Assembly: GCA_033762715.1 (NCBI GenBank) | Contig: JANRLL010000003.1 | Coordinates: 1-64,000 of the forward strand | Direction of reading: 5' to 3' | Source of the DNA: JANRLL01 sp033762715 | GTDB lineage: Bacteria; Pseudomonadota; Alphaproteobacteria; Rickettsiales; SXRF01 | DNA length: 64,000 bases | Translations under genes and position numbers: made by a program | The notes under the pieces: generated by a model | Told to the model about the DNA's origin: nothing | Seen by the model: the letters and a program-made list of their open reading frames with translations, nothing else | Database searches by the model: none | Shown here: piece after piece, positions 8,788 through 15,384 of the stretch | Position numbering within the stretch: position 1 is the stretch's first letter | Layout of the letters: every line of letters starts with the position of its first letter

Positions 8788-9135
8788 ATGACTAGACCAG
8801 AAGCCAAAATTCCCGCCAGCCAAGGCCGTGTGTTTGTCGAATCGCTATCACCAGAGCTTGAATTTGGTCTCAGTGAAGTGGGGTTGAATACAAAAGGATT
8901 GGATCCGGCAGCGCTTAAAACCGTACGCCATCGGTTAGCAGGCATATTTGCACATCCGCTGGATAATCGGGATATAACAGCAAGCGCCGTGCGCAACATT
9001 ATCGAAAGCGCCTTGCCTGAGAGCGATGCGCGCAATCTCATCGAAGAACGTATTATGGATTTGTTTGCCAAACATGCCGCCCCGCAAGGCGTCCGTACAG
9101 CGCCACGACCCGATAAATTTTCCCTCGATCTATAA
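8788..9135 (+). CDS. Hypothetical protein (115 aa)
   Basis: Unrecognised small soluble protein, predicted mostly helical, with a Pro-rich tail (APQGVRTAPRPDKF). It lies 25 bases after the previous unknown gene and only 2 bases before the next one, which argues for a three-gene unit. AAGGA stands 12 bases before the chosen ATG. No motif, signal peptide or membrane span is visible. Confidence 0.65.
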   Translation: MTRPEAKIPASQGRVFVESLSPELEFGLSEVGLNTKGLDPAALKTVRHRLAGIFAHPLDNRDITASAVRNIIESALPESDARNLIEERIMDLFAKHAAPQGVRTAPRPDKFSLDL

Positions 9136-9137
9136 AT

Positions 9138-10064
9138 ATGCTGAACCAAGCCGATAAAGATGCCAAAGCCTTGTTCGAACAAGCCACAGCGCTGAATCAG
9201 GCAGCCTGGGAAAATTCAGACGATATCGTATCCAATGGCATCAATCCGCTTTTGGGGCTAGCGATGGAATGGAAGCAGATCAAAGACCGTGCGCGTTCCC
9301 TTTCCTATTATAAAAATATAACGAATGAGCGGCTGCAAGGCTTTATCGATGCCGGTCTGTATCAAGATGCGCTGGAACTATTGAATGAGGACAAAAAACA
9401 TATGTCCTATGAGTTTTCGCGCACCATCGAAATAGCAGCGCTACAAAAAACCATTCAAGAAGACCATCCGGCCATGTTTGAACTGTTGGAATGTTTAGAG
9501 CGGATGATGCCCAGTGTACAATTCAGCCAACATGCACCGCGTGAATTGAAAGACACGGAAATAGGCCGACATCGAAAAAAACTGGATGGCGATCTGAAGG
9601 GTGAACCGTCTTTTGGTTTCATGGCCCCTGCCCCGTGGCAACGTAGCGTGAGTTTGGCACAATCCGCAGATCATCTGCAAGACGATATGCAACGCGTGGC
9701 GCAGCTATTGCAAGATCCCGATCTACGTGACGATTCCCTTTTTACGACCTTTTTTGAACAAAAATACGCCGCCTATGAAACGCAGCTTCGTATGATTATG
9801 GCATTGGCTAATAACCCACCCGAAGAATGGGCGAGCGCTACCACACAAGTCGTTAATGATACCACAGGCACCTCAATACCCACCGATAAAAAAACCAAAA
9901 TAACACCAGACATGCTGGAGCCGAACCAGAACAATAGCGATATTCCACCTGTATCGGTTGAGCAATTCGGGCAAGCCCTCACCAGCCTGGCGCATATGCC
10001 TGAATTTGCGGATTTTGCGGGCAAGCTTTCGGATTACCGCGCCACTTATCACAAAGCACGTTAA
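9138..10064 (+). CDS. Hypothetical helical protein (308 aa)
   Basis: Unrecognised. The first 110 residues are helical and could contain degenerate TPR-like pairs (ERLQGFIDAGLYQDALELLN). The middle holds a Trp/Pro patch (FGFMAPAPWQRSV) and the end is Pro/Asn/Thr-rich before a last helix. No signal peptide. It starts 2 bases after the preceding stop, so translation is probably coupled. Its stop codon directly abuts the stop of convergent mtgA. The protein-interaction reading is inference from composition. Confidence 0.7.
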   Translation: MLNQADKDAKALFEQATALNQAAWENSDDIVSNGINPLLGLAMEWKQIKDRARSLSYYKNITNERLQGFIDAGLYQDALELLNEDKKHMSYEFSRTIEIAALQKTIQEDHPAMFELLECLERMMPSVQFSQHAPRELKDTEIGRHRKKLDGDLKGEPSFGFMAPAPWQRSVSLAQSADHLQDDMQRVAQLLQDPDLRDDSLFTTFFEQKYAAYETQLRMIMALANNPPEEWASATTQVVNDTTGTSIPTDKKTKITPDMLEPNQNNSDIPPVSVEQFGQALTSLAHMPEFADFAGKLSDYRATYHKAR

Positions 10065-10937
10065 CTAAAACACCCCTAGATGCCGCTGGACAAAGCGATC
10101 CACCTGCTCGCTCACATCCTCTTTCATCGCCTCATCCTGGCTGTAGCGCGTCCAACTGGATGCTATCTGATCATAATGCGCGGCAATATCGCCAAACGGA
10201 TCGTGCGCGAGGAAGCCTGCCGGCACATGATCGTTGCTAAACAGTTCCGTTCTGAAAATCAGCGCATTGAATAAAATATATTTGATGAAGTCGACCTGCT
10301 TAGGGTCCTCCGATTTCTCCAAATACCAGCGTGAGCGTAGGGTTGGCGCACTTAAATTGCTGGCAATGAAGGCAGACTCCACCGGTGTGAGCTCACGTAG
10401 CCGCTTGCCAAAATAAAGCTGCGCCGCTTGTTTATAGCCATACATGCCAGGGCCGGTTTCGGCGATATTGGCATACAGGGTGAAGATATCGGCCTTGGTG
10501 AAATGACGTTCCAGTTTCAGCGCCACGATCATTTCTTTGGCCTTGCGATAGAGCGTTTGCTCCGATCCCACCAGCAGGTTTTTCACCACTTGTTGCGTAA
10601 GTGAGCTACCGCCACATTGCGCACCATGAAACAGGCGACCTTTGATGCAGGTCCAGATGGTGCCAGGCCGCACGCCGCGGTGAATAGCAAAATCATAATC
10701 TTCCGCTGCAAAGGTCGCAAAAATCAACTCTGGCGGAATATCGACCAAGCGCGCATTATCGGGGTGAGCCAATCCGGCTTTGCGCGACTGTGTTTGATTA
10801 GGCGGCACGTAGTCAATAATGCCGCGCAACTGCTCAACATCGGTTGTGCTATAGATATAAAACGCCCAACCGCCACCTATGAGAGCGGCTATCACGCCTA
10901 GCAGAAAAATGGTGCGAATCAGACGATACATGCCCAT
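10065..10937 (-). CDS. mtgA: Monofunctional biosynthetic peptidoglycan transglycosylase
   Basis: Polymerises lipid II into glycan strands at the inner membrane (glycosyltransferase family 51, without a transpeptidase domain). It has one N-terminal membrane anchor (residues 7-29). Motif 1 is AAEDYDFAIHRGV with the catalytic glutamate at about 79; motif 2 GGSSLTQQVVKNLL follows at about 109-122; then RKAKEMIVALKLE and the YANIAETG region. At 290 residues it is somewhat longer than many MtgA because of a C-terminal extension of about 60 residues without a known domain. Two ATGs lie two codons apart and the first was used. Confidence 0.93.
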   Translation of the reverse strand: MGMYRLIRTIFLLGVIAALIGGGWAFYIYSTTDVEQLRGIIDYVPPNQTQSRKAGLAHPDNARLVDIPPELIFATFAAEDYDFAIHRGVRPGTIWTCIKGRLFHGAQCGGSSLTQQVVKNLLVGSEQTLYRKAKEMIVALKLERHFTKADIFTLYANIAETGPGMYGYKQAAQLYFGKRLRELTPVESAFIASNLSAPTLRSRWYLEKSEDPKQVDFIKYILFNALIFRTELFSNDHVPAGFLAHDPFGDIAAHYDQIASSWTRYSQDEAMKEDVSEQVDRFVQRHLGVF

Positions 10938-11052
10938 TGCTATAGCCGATTTTTATGGATTTTGCCAGTAGAAGCACCTGCCAGCAGACCGGACAACCCT
11001 GAGCGCGCTTCATGTGGGGCGCAAGAGCTGCATACTGAAAGCAACTATGAAA

Positions 11053-11177
11053 ATCACGAAATGGAGAATGTGGCGAAAATGGCGTGTTTTGAGAACCGCA
11101 GCGGAATTTACATACTAAGTAAATGAGCAGTGGAAGCGCAAAAACACGCTATTTGCAGCCCATTATACATTCGTGAT
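11053..11177. repeat. ERIC-like palindromic element (~125 nt)
   Basis: The stretch between the protease stop codon and mtgA is one large imperfect palindrome. ATCACGAA (11053-11060) pairs with TTCGTGAT (11170-11177), GCGTGTTTT (11082-11090) with AAAACACGC (11141-11149), and ATTTAC with GTAAAT around the centre. Length and central sequence (TTTACATACTAAGTAAATGAG) resemble enterobacterial ERIC elements, whose core also reads TTACAT-AAGTAA. It is non-coding, adjoins a stop codon and would form a long RNA stem. Only one copy was noticed in this window. Confidence 0.7.
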
Positions 11178-11903
11178 CTAGCGTATTTCGGTGCGGTAAT
11201 CGCAACGCACGCTAACCACTTGCTGCCTGGCTTTGTCGGCTAGGCGCTGCAATGGGAAATAGGTTTGGGTGTCTGACAACTGATACGGAATATCGTTTTT
11301 ATCGAGGAAGCTTTGAATGGTGGGTACTGTGACGGCAATGCCGCTACGGCGCGTGGTGCCGTTTTCCGGCTGATCCATCTGGTAGGTATAGACCACCGCT
11401 TGCGCCGCCACCACACCTGCTACATGTCCAGCACGATCCATCAGCGGGCCACCGCTATTGCCTTTGGCCACCACATTGCTGATTTGTAACCACTTATCTT
11501 CGCCTTGCGGACCACTGATGGCTTCTATCTGCGCTTCTTTGGCGATCATTTTATCTTTCTGGCGCATGGCGCTCGGATAGCCTAATACTAATGCGCGCTC
11601 GCCTGGTTCCATCACCACCGATGGATCGCGCAGTGATAATGCTTCACTGCTAATAGGAGCCGTTTTCAGCACCACCAGATCATGCTCGCTATCGCGCGCG
11701 GCGATGGTTGCTGGTGCATTAAGCACCGGCCCGTTGAGCACAATATCATCGCAATGCTCGACCACATGCAGATTGGATAGCACGAATCCTTGCGGATGAA
11801 TGTAAAAGCCGCTGCCATGACTGACCAAGGTTTGCACATTAGCCGCGTAAGCAGGCAGGCCGGCGCAGCATAAAAGGAGTGAAACAAAAAGCCTACACTG
11901 CAT
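11178..11903 (-). CDS. Secreted trypsin-like serine protease (S1C type, no PDZ)
   Basis: Periplasmic or exported protease of the DegP/trypsin-2 fold. A signal peptide (residues 1-20, ending AYA) leads into a complete catalytic triad: H46 in SNLHVVEHC, D75 in DSEHDLVVLK and S150 in AKGNSGGPLMD. The 241-residue length leaves no room for a PDZ domain, so it is a single-domain protease. Its ATG begins one base after the motB stop, so the two are translated from one message. A role in envelope quality control or in processing an envelope protein is inference. Confidence 0.88.
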   Translation of the reverse strand: MQCRLFVSLLLCCAGLPAYAANVQTLVSHGSGFYIHPQGFVLSNLHVVEHCDDIVLNGPVLNAPATIAARDSEHDLVVLKTAPISSEALSLRDPSVVMEPGERALVLGYPSAMRQKDKMIAKEAQIEAISGPQGEDKWLQISNVVAKGNSGGPLMDRAGHVAGVVAAQAVVYTYQMDQPENGTTRRSGIAVTVPTIQSFLDKNDIPYQLSDTQTYFPLQRLADKARQQVVSVRCDYRTEIR

Positions 11904-11904
11904 A

Positions 11905-12903
11905 TTATTCGGCAGGCGCCTCTTGCGGTGCCGGAGTGGCTTCTTTCGGCGGTTCTTTTTTCTTCACCTTCACATCCGGTGCCGACAGCAACGTGCGCGC
12001 GGTGGGAGCGGCTTTTGGATCGCGGAAATACGAGCCACGCATCAGCACAATAGTGATGCGGCGATTGCGTGGACTGCTTGGCTCTTGCGGTGTCAGCAAT
12101 TCGCGATCAGCCAAGCCCATGATTTTCATCACCCGCTCCTGCTCCAATTGCGTCGAGCTTAAGAAACGGCGCGATGTATTAGCGCGATCGCTGGAGAGTT
12201 CCCAGTTAGTATATTGCGGATTGCCGGTAGCACCCGACGCATCGGTATGACCAGTGATACTGATATTGTTTGGCGTTTTAGAAATAATATTGGCCATCGC
12301 ATCGAGCACTTTTTTACCGGTGTCGGTGAGCATTGCACCGCCTGGATAAAACATCGGCGTTTTCGGGTCATCGATCATGTCGATTTTAAGCCCTTCCGGC
12401 GTTTCGCGAATCAGCACGTTATTGCGGTAATCTTTAAGCTCAGGATCTTCTTCCAGCGCCTGTTTAATATCTTGCTGTGCATCTTTGAATTCTTCGCCTG
12501 TATCGGTGAATTCCTGCTCCTTATCCGATTTAGAGGTAGACTCGGCATCCGGATTGGGATGCTCTACATCTTGGTTAGGCACATCAGCTACCGGCCCTTG
12601 TTTTACCTGTCCAACGACGATGCCTTTTTCAGTCAGATCGCTGCGCGCCTTGCCTTGGGGACTGGCTTTAATACCGCCCTGGAAGCCGATACCTTTTTCA
12701 TCTTTTAAACCGGTGGTGGGTGTAAAAAATTCGGCAATACCGAGTTTTTGCTCAGGCGTAGTTACCGACAGCAGCCACAAAAGCAAGAAAAACGCCATCA
12801 TCGCGGTTACGAAATCGGCATACGCCACTTTCCACGCGCCGCCATGGTGGCCGCCGCTGATTTTCTTAATCCGCTTGATGATAATGGGTGGTTGATCTGC
12901 CAT
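11905..12903 (-). CDS. motB: MotB-family OmpA-like peptidoglycan-anchored stator protein
   Basis: MotB couples ion flow to flagellar rotation and anchors the stator to peptidoglycan. The N-terminus HGGAWKVAYADFVTAMMAFF with the ion-binding aspartate at about residue 30 is diagnostic. A long Gly/Asp/Glu-rich linker (about 65-160) leads to an OmpA-like domain with ISITGHTDASG and SSDRANTSRRFL (about 215-300), then a Pro/Lys-rich tail. The start at MADQPPIIIK was preferred over one 15 codons earlier, which looks non-coding. No motA or other flagellar gene is adjacent, so it may serve a flagellum encoded elsewhere or another ion-driven machine. Confidence 0.88.
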   Translation of the reverse strand: MADQPPIIIKRIKKISGGHHGGAWKVAYADFVTAMMAFFLLLWLLSVTTPEQKLGIAEFFTPTTGLKDEKGIGFQGGIKASPQGKARSDLTEKGIVVGQVKQGPVADVPNQDVEHPNPDAESTSKSDKEQEFTDTGEEFKDAQQDIKQALEEDPELKDYRNNVLIRETPEGLKIDMIDDPKTPMFYPGGAMLTDTGKKVLDAMANIISKTPNNISITGHTDASGATGNPQYTNWELSSDRANTSRRFLSSTQLEQERVMKIMGLADRELLTPQEPSSPRNRRITIVLMRGSYFRDPKAAPTARTLLSAPDVKVKKKEPPKEATPAPQEAPAE

Positions 12904-12953
12904 AGCACCAAGTATGGCCAAATAAGGTAAATAAGTCGTTACGTGCATTAGAC

Positions 12954-12990
12954 TAAAAAAAGAAAACCAGCCCCGTACAGGCGGCTGGTT
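12954..12990 (-). terminator. Terminator of the small-gene array
   Basis: On the minus strand AACCAGCC (12983-12990) pairs with GGCTGGTT (12965-12972), followed by TTCTTTTTTT. It begins 3 bases after the stop of the last array gene. The stem resembles the two other terminators of the array, which also use GGCTGGTTC. Confidence 0.85.
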
Positions 12991-12992
12991 TC

Positions 12993-13169
12993 TTAGTCAT
13001 CATTGCCGCGGAAAATGCGATCGCGAGCTGCGCTCTCATCCGCTTTCCGCTGCTGGTCCCGGTAATACTCCCTTCGCCTGTCACCCTCTGTAGGAGTGTA
13101 TTGCGTCGGTTTTTTCCCAAGGATGCTCTTGCCTGCAAGCAGGGCAAGTAGCGCGAGTATGAGCTCCAT
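12993..13169 (-). CDS. Small membrane-anchored protein, array gene 4 (58 aa)
   Basis: Unrecognised. The ATG is preceded by a perfect AAAGGAGG site seven bases away. Residues 2-18 (ELILALLALLAGKSILG) form one hydrophobic anchor; the remaining 40 residues are highly charged (Arg, Asp, Glu, Lys) and would be a cytoplasmic helix. It lies 12 bases after the preceding 53-aa gene, whose stop codon overlaps its ribosome site, so the two form a two-gene unit behind leader C. Confidence 0.75.
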   Translation of the reverse strand: MELILALLALLAGKSILGKKPTQYTPTEGDRRREYYRDQQRKADESAARDRIFRGNDD

Positions 13170-13181
13170 GCTCAACCTCCT

Positions 13182-13343
13182 TTAGTGGATTTCGGACTCC
13201 CTTGCTTCTTCGGCTCTACGACGATTTTCGTCGCAGATCTCAGAAGAAGGGCGTCCAAACTTGCTGAGAATGATCCCTCCGATGATAACCACCGCGAAGA
13301 AAACCACCAGCTTCCAATCATTGGCCTGCATGTGTGAAAACAT
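13182..13343 (-). CDS. Small single-pass membrane protein, array gene 3 (53 aa)
   Basis: Unrecognised. Begins MFSHMQANDW after an AAGGCGG site, then one hydrophobic span (about residues 11-28, KLVVFFAVVIIGGIILSK) and a charged Arg/Glu-rich tail. The first 28 residues align with array gene 2 at 13564-13914 (MFANMQVSDW followed by a hydrophobic span), and both have the same ribosome site, so the two are paralogues with different tails. The gene is short enough to be missed by length cut-offs. Leader C lies directly upstream. Confidence 0.75.
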   Translation of the reverse strand: MFSHMQANDWKLVVFFAVVIIGGIILSKFGRPSSEICDENRRRAEEARESEIH

Positions 13344-13372
13344 ACTACACCGCCTTACGTGGAATGTGCCTT

Positions 13373-13434
13373 GGCAAAGCCACAGTCAAAAGAGCCACAA
13401 AGGTCCTTGTGGCTGTCGTTCGCAAAGCAAACAG
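13373..13434 (-). promoter_or_regulatory. Structured leader C
   Basis: Minus-strand core CTGTTTGCTTTGCGAACGA (13416-13434) can fold as GTTTGC-TTT-GCGAAC. It is followed by a strong hairpin, AGCCACAAG against CTTTGTGGCT (13393-13414), and then by GGC-TTT-GCC (13373-13381). The stretch from this leader back through the preceding terminator is nearly identical to the corresponding stretch at leader D. Confidence 0.65.
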
Positions 13435-13447
13435 AAACAGCCGTATT

Positions 13448-13462
13448 TTAATGTTTTATTTA
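13448..13462 (-). promoter_or_regulatory. CtrA-type box C (one mismatch)
   Basis: Reads TAAA-N7-TTAA on the minus strand, one base from the TTAA-N7-TTAA pattern. It keeps the same distance to the leader core as boxes A and B to within one or two bases. Confidence 0.4.
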
Positions 13463-13494
13463 CTTTATGGCTAGGGGTTTTTGGCTAAAAAACC

Positions 13495-13538
13495 TGCAAA
13501 AAAGAAAGGCTGATTCCCCCTTTCGGAAAGAACCAGCC
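13495..13538 (-). terminator. Terminator of array gene 2
   Basis: On the minus strand GGCTGGTTC (13530-13538) pairs with GAATCAGCC (13508-13516), followed by TTTCTTTTTT. It lies 26 bases after the stop of the 116-aa gene and immediately before the promoter of leader C. It belongs to the duplicated module. Confidence 0.85.
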
Positions 13539-13563
13539 TTGTTATTCTTTACTTCAGCGCCGG

Positions 13564-13914
13564 TTAGTCACCACCACCGCCGCCATCACCTCCACCGCTG
13601 TCACCACCACCCGAGTCTCCACTGTCATGGCTGTGACCATCTCCTCCTCCGCTAAACAAGTCGGAGAAAAAGCCGCCGCCATCACCGTGACGCCTATGAT
13701 GATCGTCATCCCCTCCGCCATACAGCCAGGGTTGATACCCAGGATCGGAAGTGTCGTTGCTCCTACTGCTTCCACCCCCGCCGTAGCGAGAGTTGAAACG
13801 GTTGGAGCGCCGCGTGGAGCGATTGCTGAGATAGCTGCCGAGGCCGAATAGCCCTACCACCAGCAGAATCACTGCCAGAATCACCCAGTCACTAACCTGC
13901 ATGTTAGCAAACAT
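13564..13914 (-). CDS. Membrane-anchored Gly/Asp/His-rich protein, array gene 2 (116 aa)
   Basis: Unrecognised. MFANMQVSDW leads into one membrane span (about residues 11-29, VILAVILLVVGLFGLGSYL), then an Arg/Ser/Asn-rich stretch. The tail of about 70 residues is low complexity, made of Gly, Asp, His and Ser (GGGDDDHHRRHGDGGG and more). Such a tail could bind divalent metal ions or act as a flexible spacer. The ATG has an AAAGGCGG site. The N-terminus is paralogous to array gene 3. It has its own leader (D) and its own terminator. Confidence 0.75.
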   Translation of the reverse strand: MFANMQVSDWVILAVILLVVGLFGLGSYLSNRSTRRSNRFNSRYGGGGSSRSNDTSDPGYQPWLYGGGDDDHHRRHGDGGGFFSDLFSGGGDGHSHDSGDSGGGDSGGGDGGGGGD

Positions 13915-13941
13915 ACGGAACCGCCTTTAGGCGAGATCGAT

Positions 13942-14034
13942 GCCAACTAGGTTGGCGTCGGCTTCTGCTGCATAAGCATAACCAGTCAAAAGAGCCACAA
14001 AGGTCCTCGTGGCTGTCGTTCGCAAAGCAAACAG
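13942..14034 (-). promoter_or_regulatory. Structured leader D
   Basis: Core at 14016-14034 is identical to leader C. The main hairpin (13993-14014) differs by one base that converts an A-U to a G-U-type pair. The third hairpin is a different one, GCCAAC with GTTGGC (13942-13956). So the 5' half is a copy of leader C and the 3' half has diverged toward its own gene. Confidence 0.65.
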
Positions 14035-14047
14035 AAACAGCCGTATT

Positions 14048-14062
14048 TTAATGTTTTATTTA
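14048..14062 (-). promoter_or_regulatory. CtrA-type box D (one mismatch)
   Basis: TAAA-N7-TTAA on the minus strand, identical to box C and exactly 600 bases away, as part of the duplicated terminator–promoter–leader module. Confidence 0.4.
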
Positions 14063-14093
14063 CTTTATGGCTAGGGGTTTTTGCCCAAAATCC

Positions 14094-14136
14094 CACAAAA
14101 AAGAAAGGCTGGTTCCCCCTTTCGGAAGAACCAGCC
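14094..14136 (-). terminator. Terminator of array gene 1
   Basis: GAACCAGCC and GGCTGGTTC arms (14128-14136 and 14107-14115) with a T-rich tail on the minus strand. It is nearly the same sequence as the terminator at 13495-13538 and lies just after the stop of the 83-aa gene. Confidence 0.85.
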
Positions 14137-14162
14137 TGATGCTGCGGACGTGGACGAAGCTA

Positions 14163-14414
14163 TTACCAGCCTCCGTCCCCGTCATGATGCCCCAGATCCG
14201 GCGGCGTATACGGCTCGGGGGCCGGATCGTGAATCCGCCAAAGGCTCTCGTGATGACCAAACAAACCGTCACCTAGAAAACCTGGCTCGACAGACGGGCG
14301 GTACGGATCCAGCTCACTACTAAACGAGTCAGCGAAAGGGGCCGTGTTTTCCGTGCTGTCATACGATGTTGCGAAAGGCTGCTCACCTCCGAAGAGGTTG
14401 AACGGGTCCCACAT
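14163..14414 (-). CDS. Small acidic Pro/Asp-rich protein, array gene 1 (83 aa)
   Basis: Unrecognised. MWDPFNLFGGEQPF starts after a GAAGGTG ribosome site. The protein is acidic, rich in Pro, Asp, Gly and His, with no membrane span and little predicted structure, ending HHDGDGGW. The DGDGG ending recalls the tail of array gene 2, but similarity is compositional only. It is the first gene of the array and is served by leader E and box E. Confidence 0.7.
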   Translation of the reverse strand: MWDPFNLFGGEQPFATSYDSTENTAPFADSFSSELDPYRPSVEPGFLGDGLFGHHESLWRIHDPAPEPYTPPDLGHHDGDGGW

Positions 14415-14444
14415 GGGAATGCACCTTCTTTCTTTCGTGATGTC

Positions 14445-14538
14445 GAAGCCAAACGAATCGGCTTCTATTTCTGCTGATGCAGACCACAGTCAAAAGAGCC
14501 ACAAGGGTCCTCGTGGCTGTCGTTCGCAAAGCAAACAG
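14445..14538 (-). promoter_or_regulatory. Structured leader E
   Basis: Minus-strand core at 14520-14538 is identical to leaders C and D. The main hairpin is at 14497-14518, again with paired changes relative to C and D. A third hairpin pairs GAAGCC with GGCTTC (14445-14465). Upstream sequence differs from C and D, so only the functional elements are shared. The AUG follows about 30 bases later. Confidence 0.65.
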
Positions 14539-14551
14539 AAACAGGATTATA

Positions 14552-14566
14552 TTAACTTTTTATTTA
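14552..14566 (-). promoter_or_regulatory. CtrA-type box E (one mismatch)
   Basis: TAAA-N7-TTAA on the minus strand, followed by ATAT as at boxes A and B (TTAATAT), 13 bases before the leader core. Confidence 0.4.
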
Positions 14567-14716
14567 CTTTTCTGCCAGGGTTTTTGCGCTTACGGACCAT
14601 CATTTTGCGCTTTAATATAAGGATAACGAAATGTCACCTAGAAGGGGGTTTTTGGAGGGTGAATCAATCTAATCTATTGATTTATAATTATTCACATCAG
14701 TCAGAAGTGAGCAAAA

Positions 14717-14784
14717 ACCGGTTCAAAGCGGGTCTAAAGCGGTTGAAAATGGGCTTAAAGCAGGTTGAAAGCGGGTAAAAGCAG
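14717..14784. repeat. Degenerate 10-12-nt tandem repeats
   Basis: Six or so imperfect units of the form GGTT(C/G)AAAGC or GGGTCTAAAGC follow one another right after the methyltransferase stop codon. On the minus strand they read as repeated CTTT-AACC-type units. The rest of the 14567-14716 stretch holds no gene and no clear terminator. The repeats may be a slipped-strand expansion. Confidence 0.55.
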
Positions 14785-15378
14785 TCAGAAAGGGGCTTTT
14801 TGATACACCCAAATATGAGCCGGCGGTAAATTAGCCAGAACAGTGCGCACTTTGTGCCCCCGTAAGGAAAGCTTGCGTGCATCGCTGCGTCCGAGCGGCG
14901 AGCGACGACCATAGGTGAATTGAATGATGGTGCCATGCTCATCAATCGCATGCGCCATTTGCTCTTCGATCTGCAAACGCAACGGCGCAGGCATCGAAAG
15001 CAACGGCAAGCTCGAGACGATGGCATTGACTTGCGTCACGCCACCTTGCTGCAGCACCGACACCAGCTCACAAGCATCGGCCTGCAAAATCGTGAGCTCA
15101 CGAAAATGCGAACATAAAATCGCATGCATGCCCTTGTCACGCTCTACTACCACCAACCGATCTGGCGATACACCCGCTTCCAAAAGCGCATGCGTCACCG
15201 CACCTGTACCCGCGCCCAGTTCGATTACCACACCTGGTTTGCTCAAATCCACCTGCTGAGCAATGGCACGCGCGAGGCTGCGCGAACTGGGGACTACCGC
15301 CCCCATTTTAAGCGGCGATTTCAGCCAGGCGATAAGGAAGCGATGATGCTTGCGTTGATGTTTTTGCGCTAGGGACAC
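14785..15378 (-). CDS. SAM-dependent methyltransferase, phospholipid N-methyltransferase-like
   Basis: Class I methyltransferase of the PmtA/rRNA-dimethylase-like type found in alphaproteobacteria. WLKSPLKMGAVVPSSRSLAR at about residues 18-37 is typical of phosphatidylethanolamine N-methyltransferases of the rhizobial type. The SAM-binding motif VIELGAGTGAVTHALLE (about 51-67) and LVVVERD follow, then the substrate loop VSSLPLLSMP. 197 residues is normal. The likely role is phosphatidylcholine synthesis at the inner membrane; the exact substrate is inferred. It sits 6 bases after the creatininase-like gene, possibly cotranscribed. Confidence 0.8.
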   Translation of the reverse strand: MSLAQKHQRKHHRFLIAWLKSPLKMGAVVPSSRSLARAIAQQVDLSKPGVVIELGAGTGAVTHALLEAGVSPDRLVVVERDKGMHAILCSHFRELTILQADACELVSVLQQGGVTQVNAIVSSLPLLSMPAPLRLQIEEQMAHAIDEHGTIIQFTYGRRSPLGRSDARKLSLRGHKVRTVLANLPPAHIWVYQKAPF

Positions 15379-15384
15379 AGAGGC

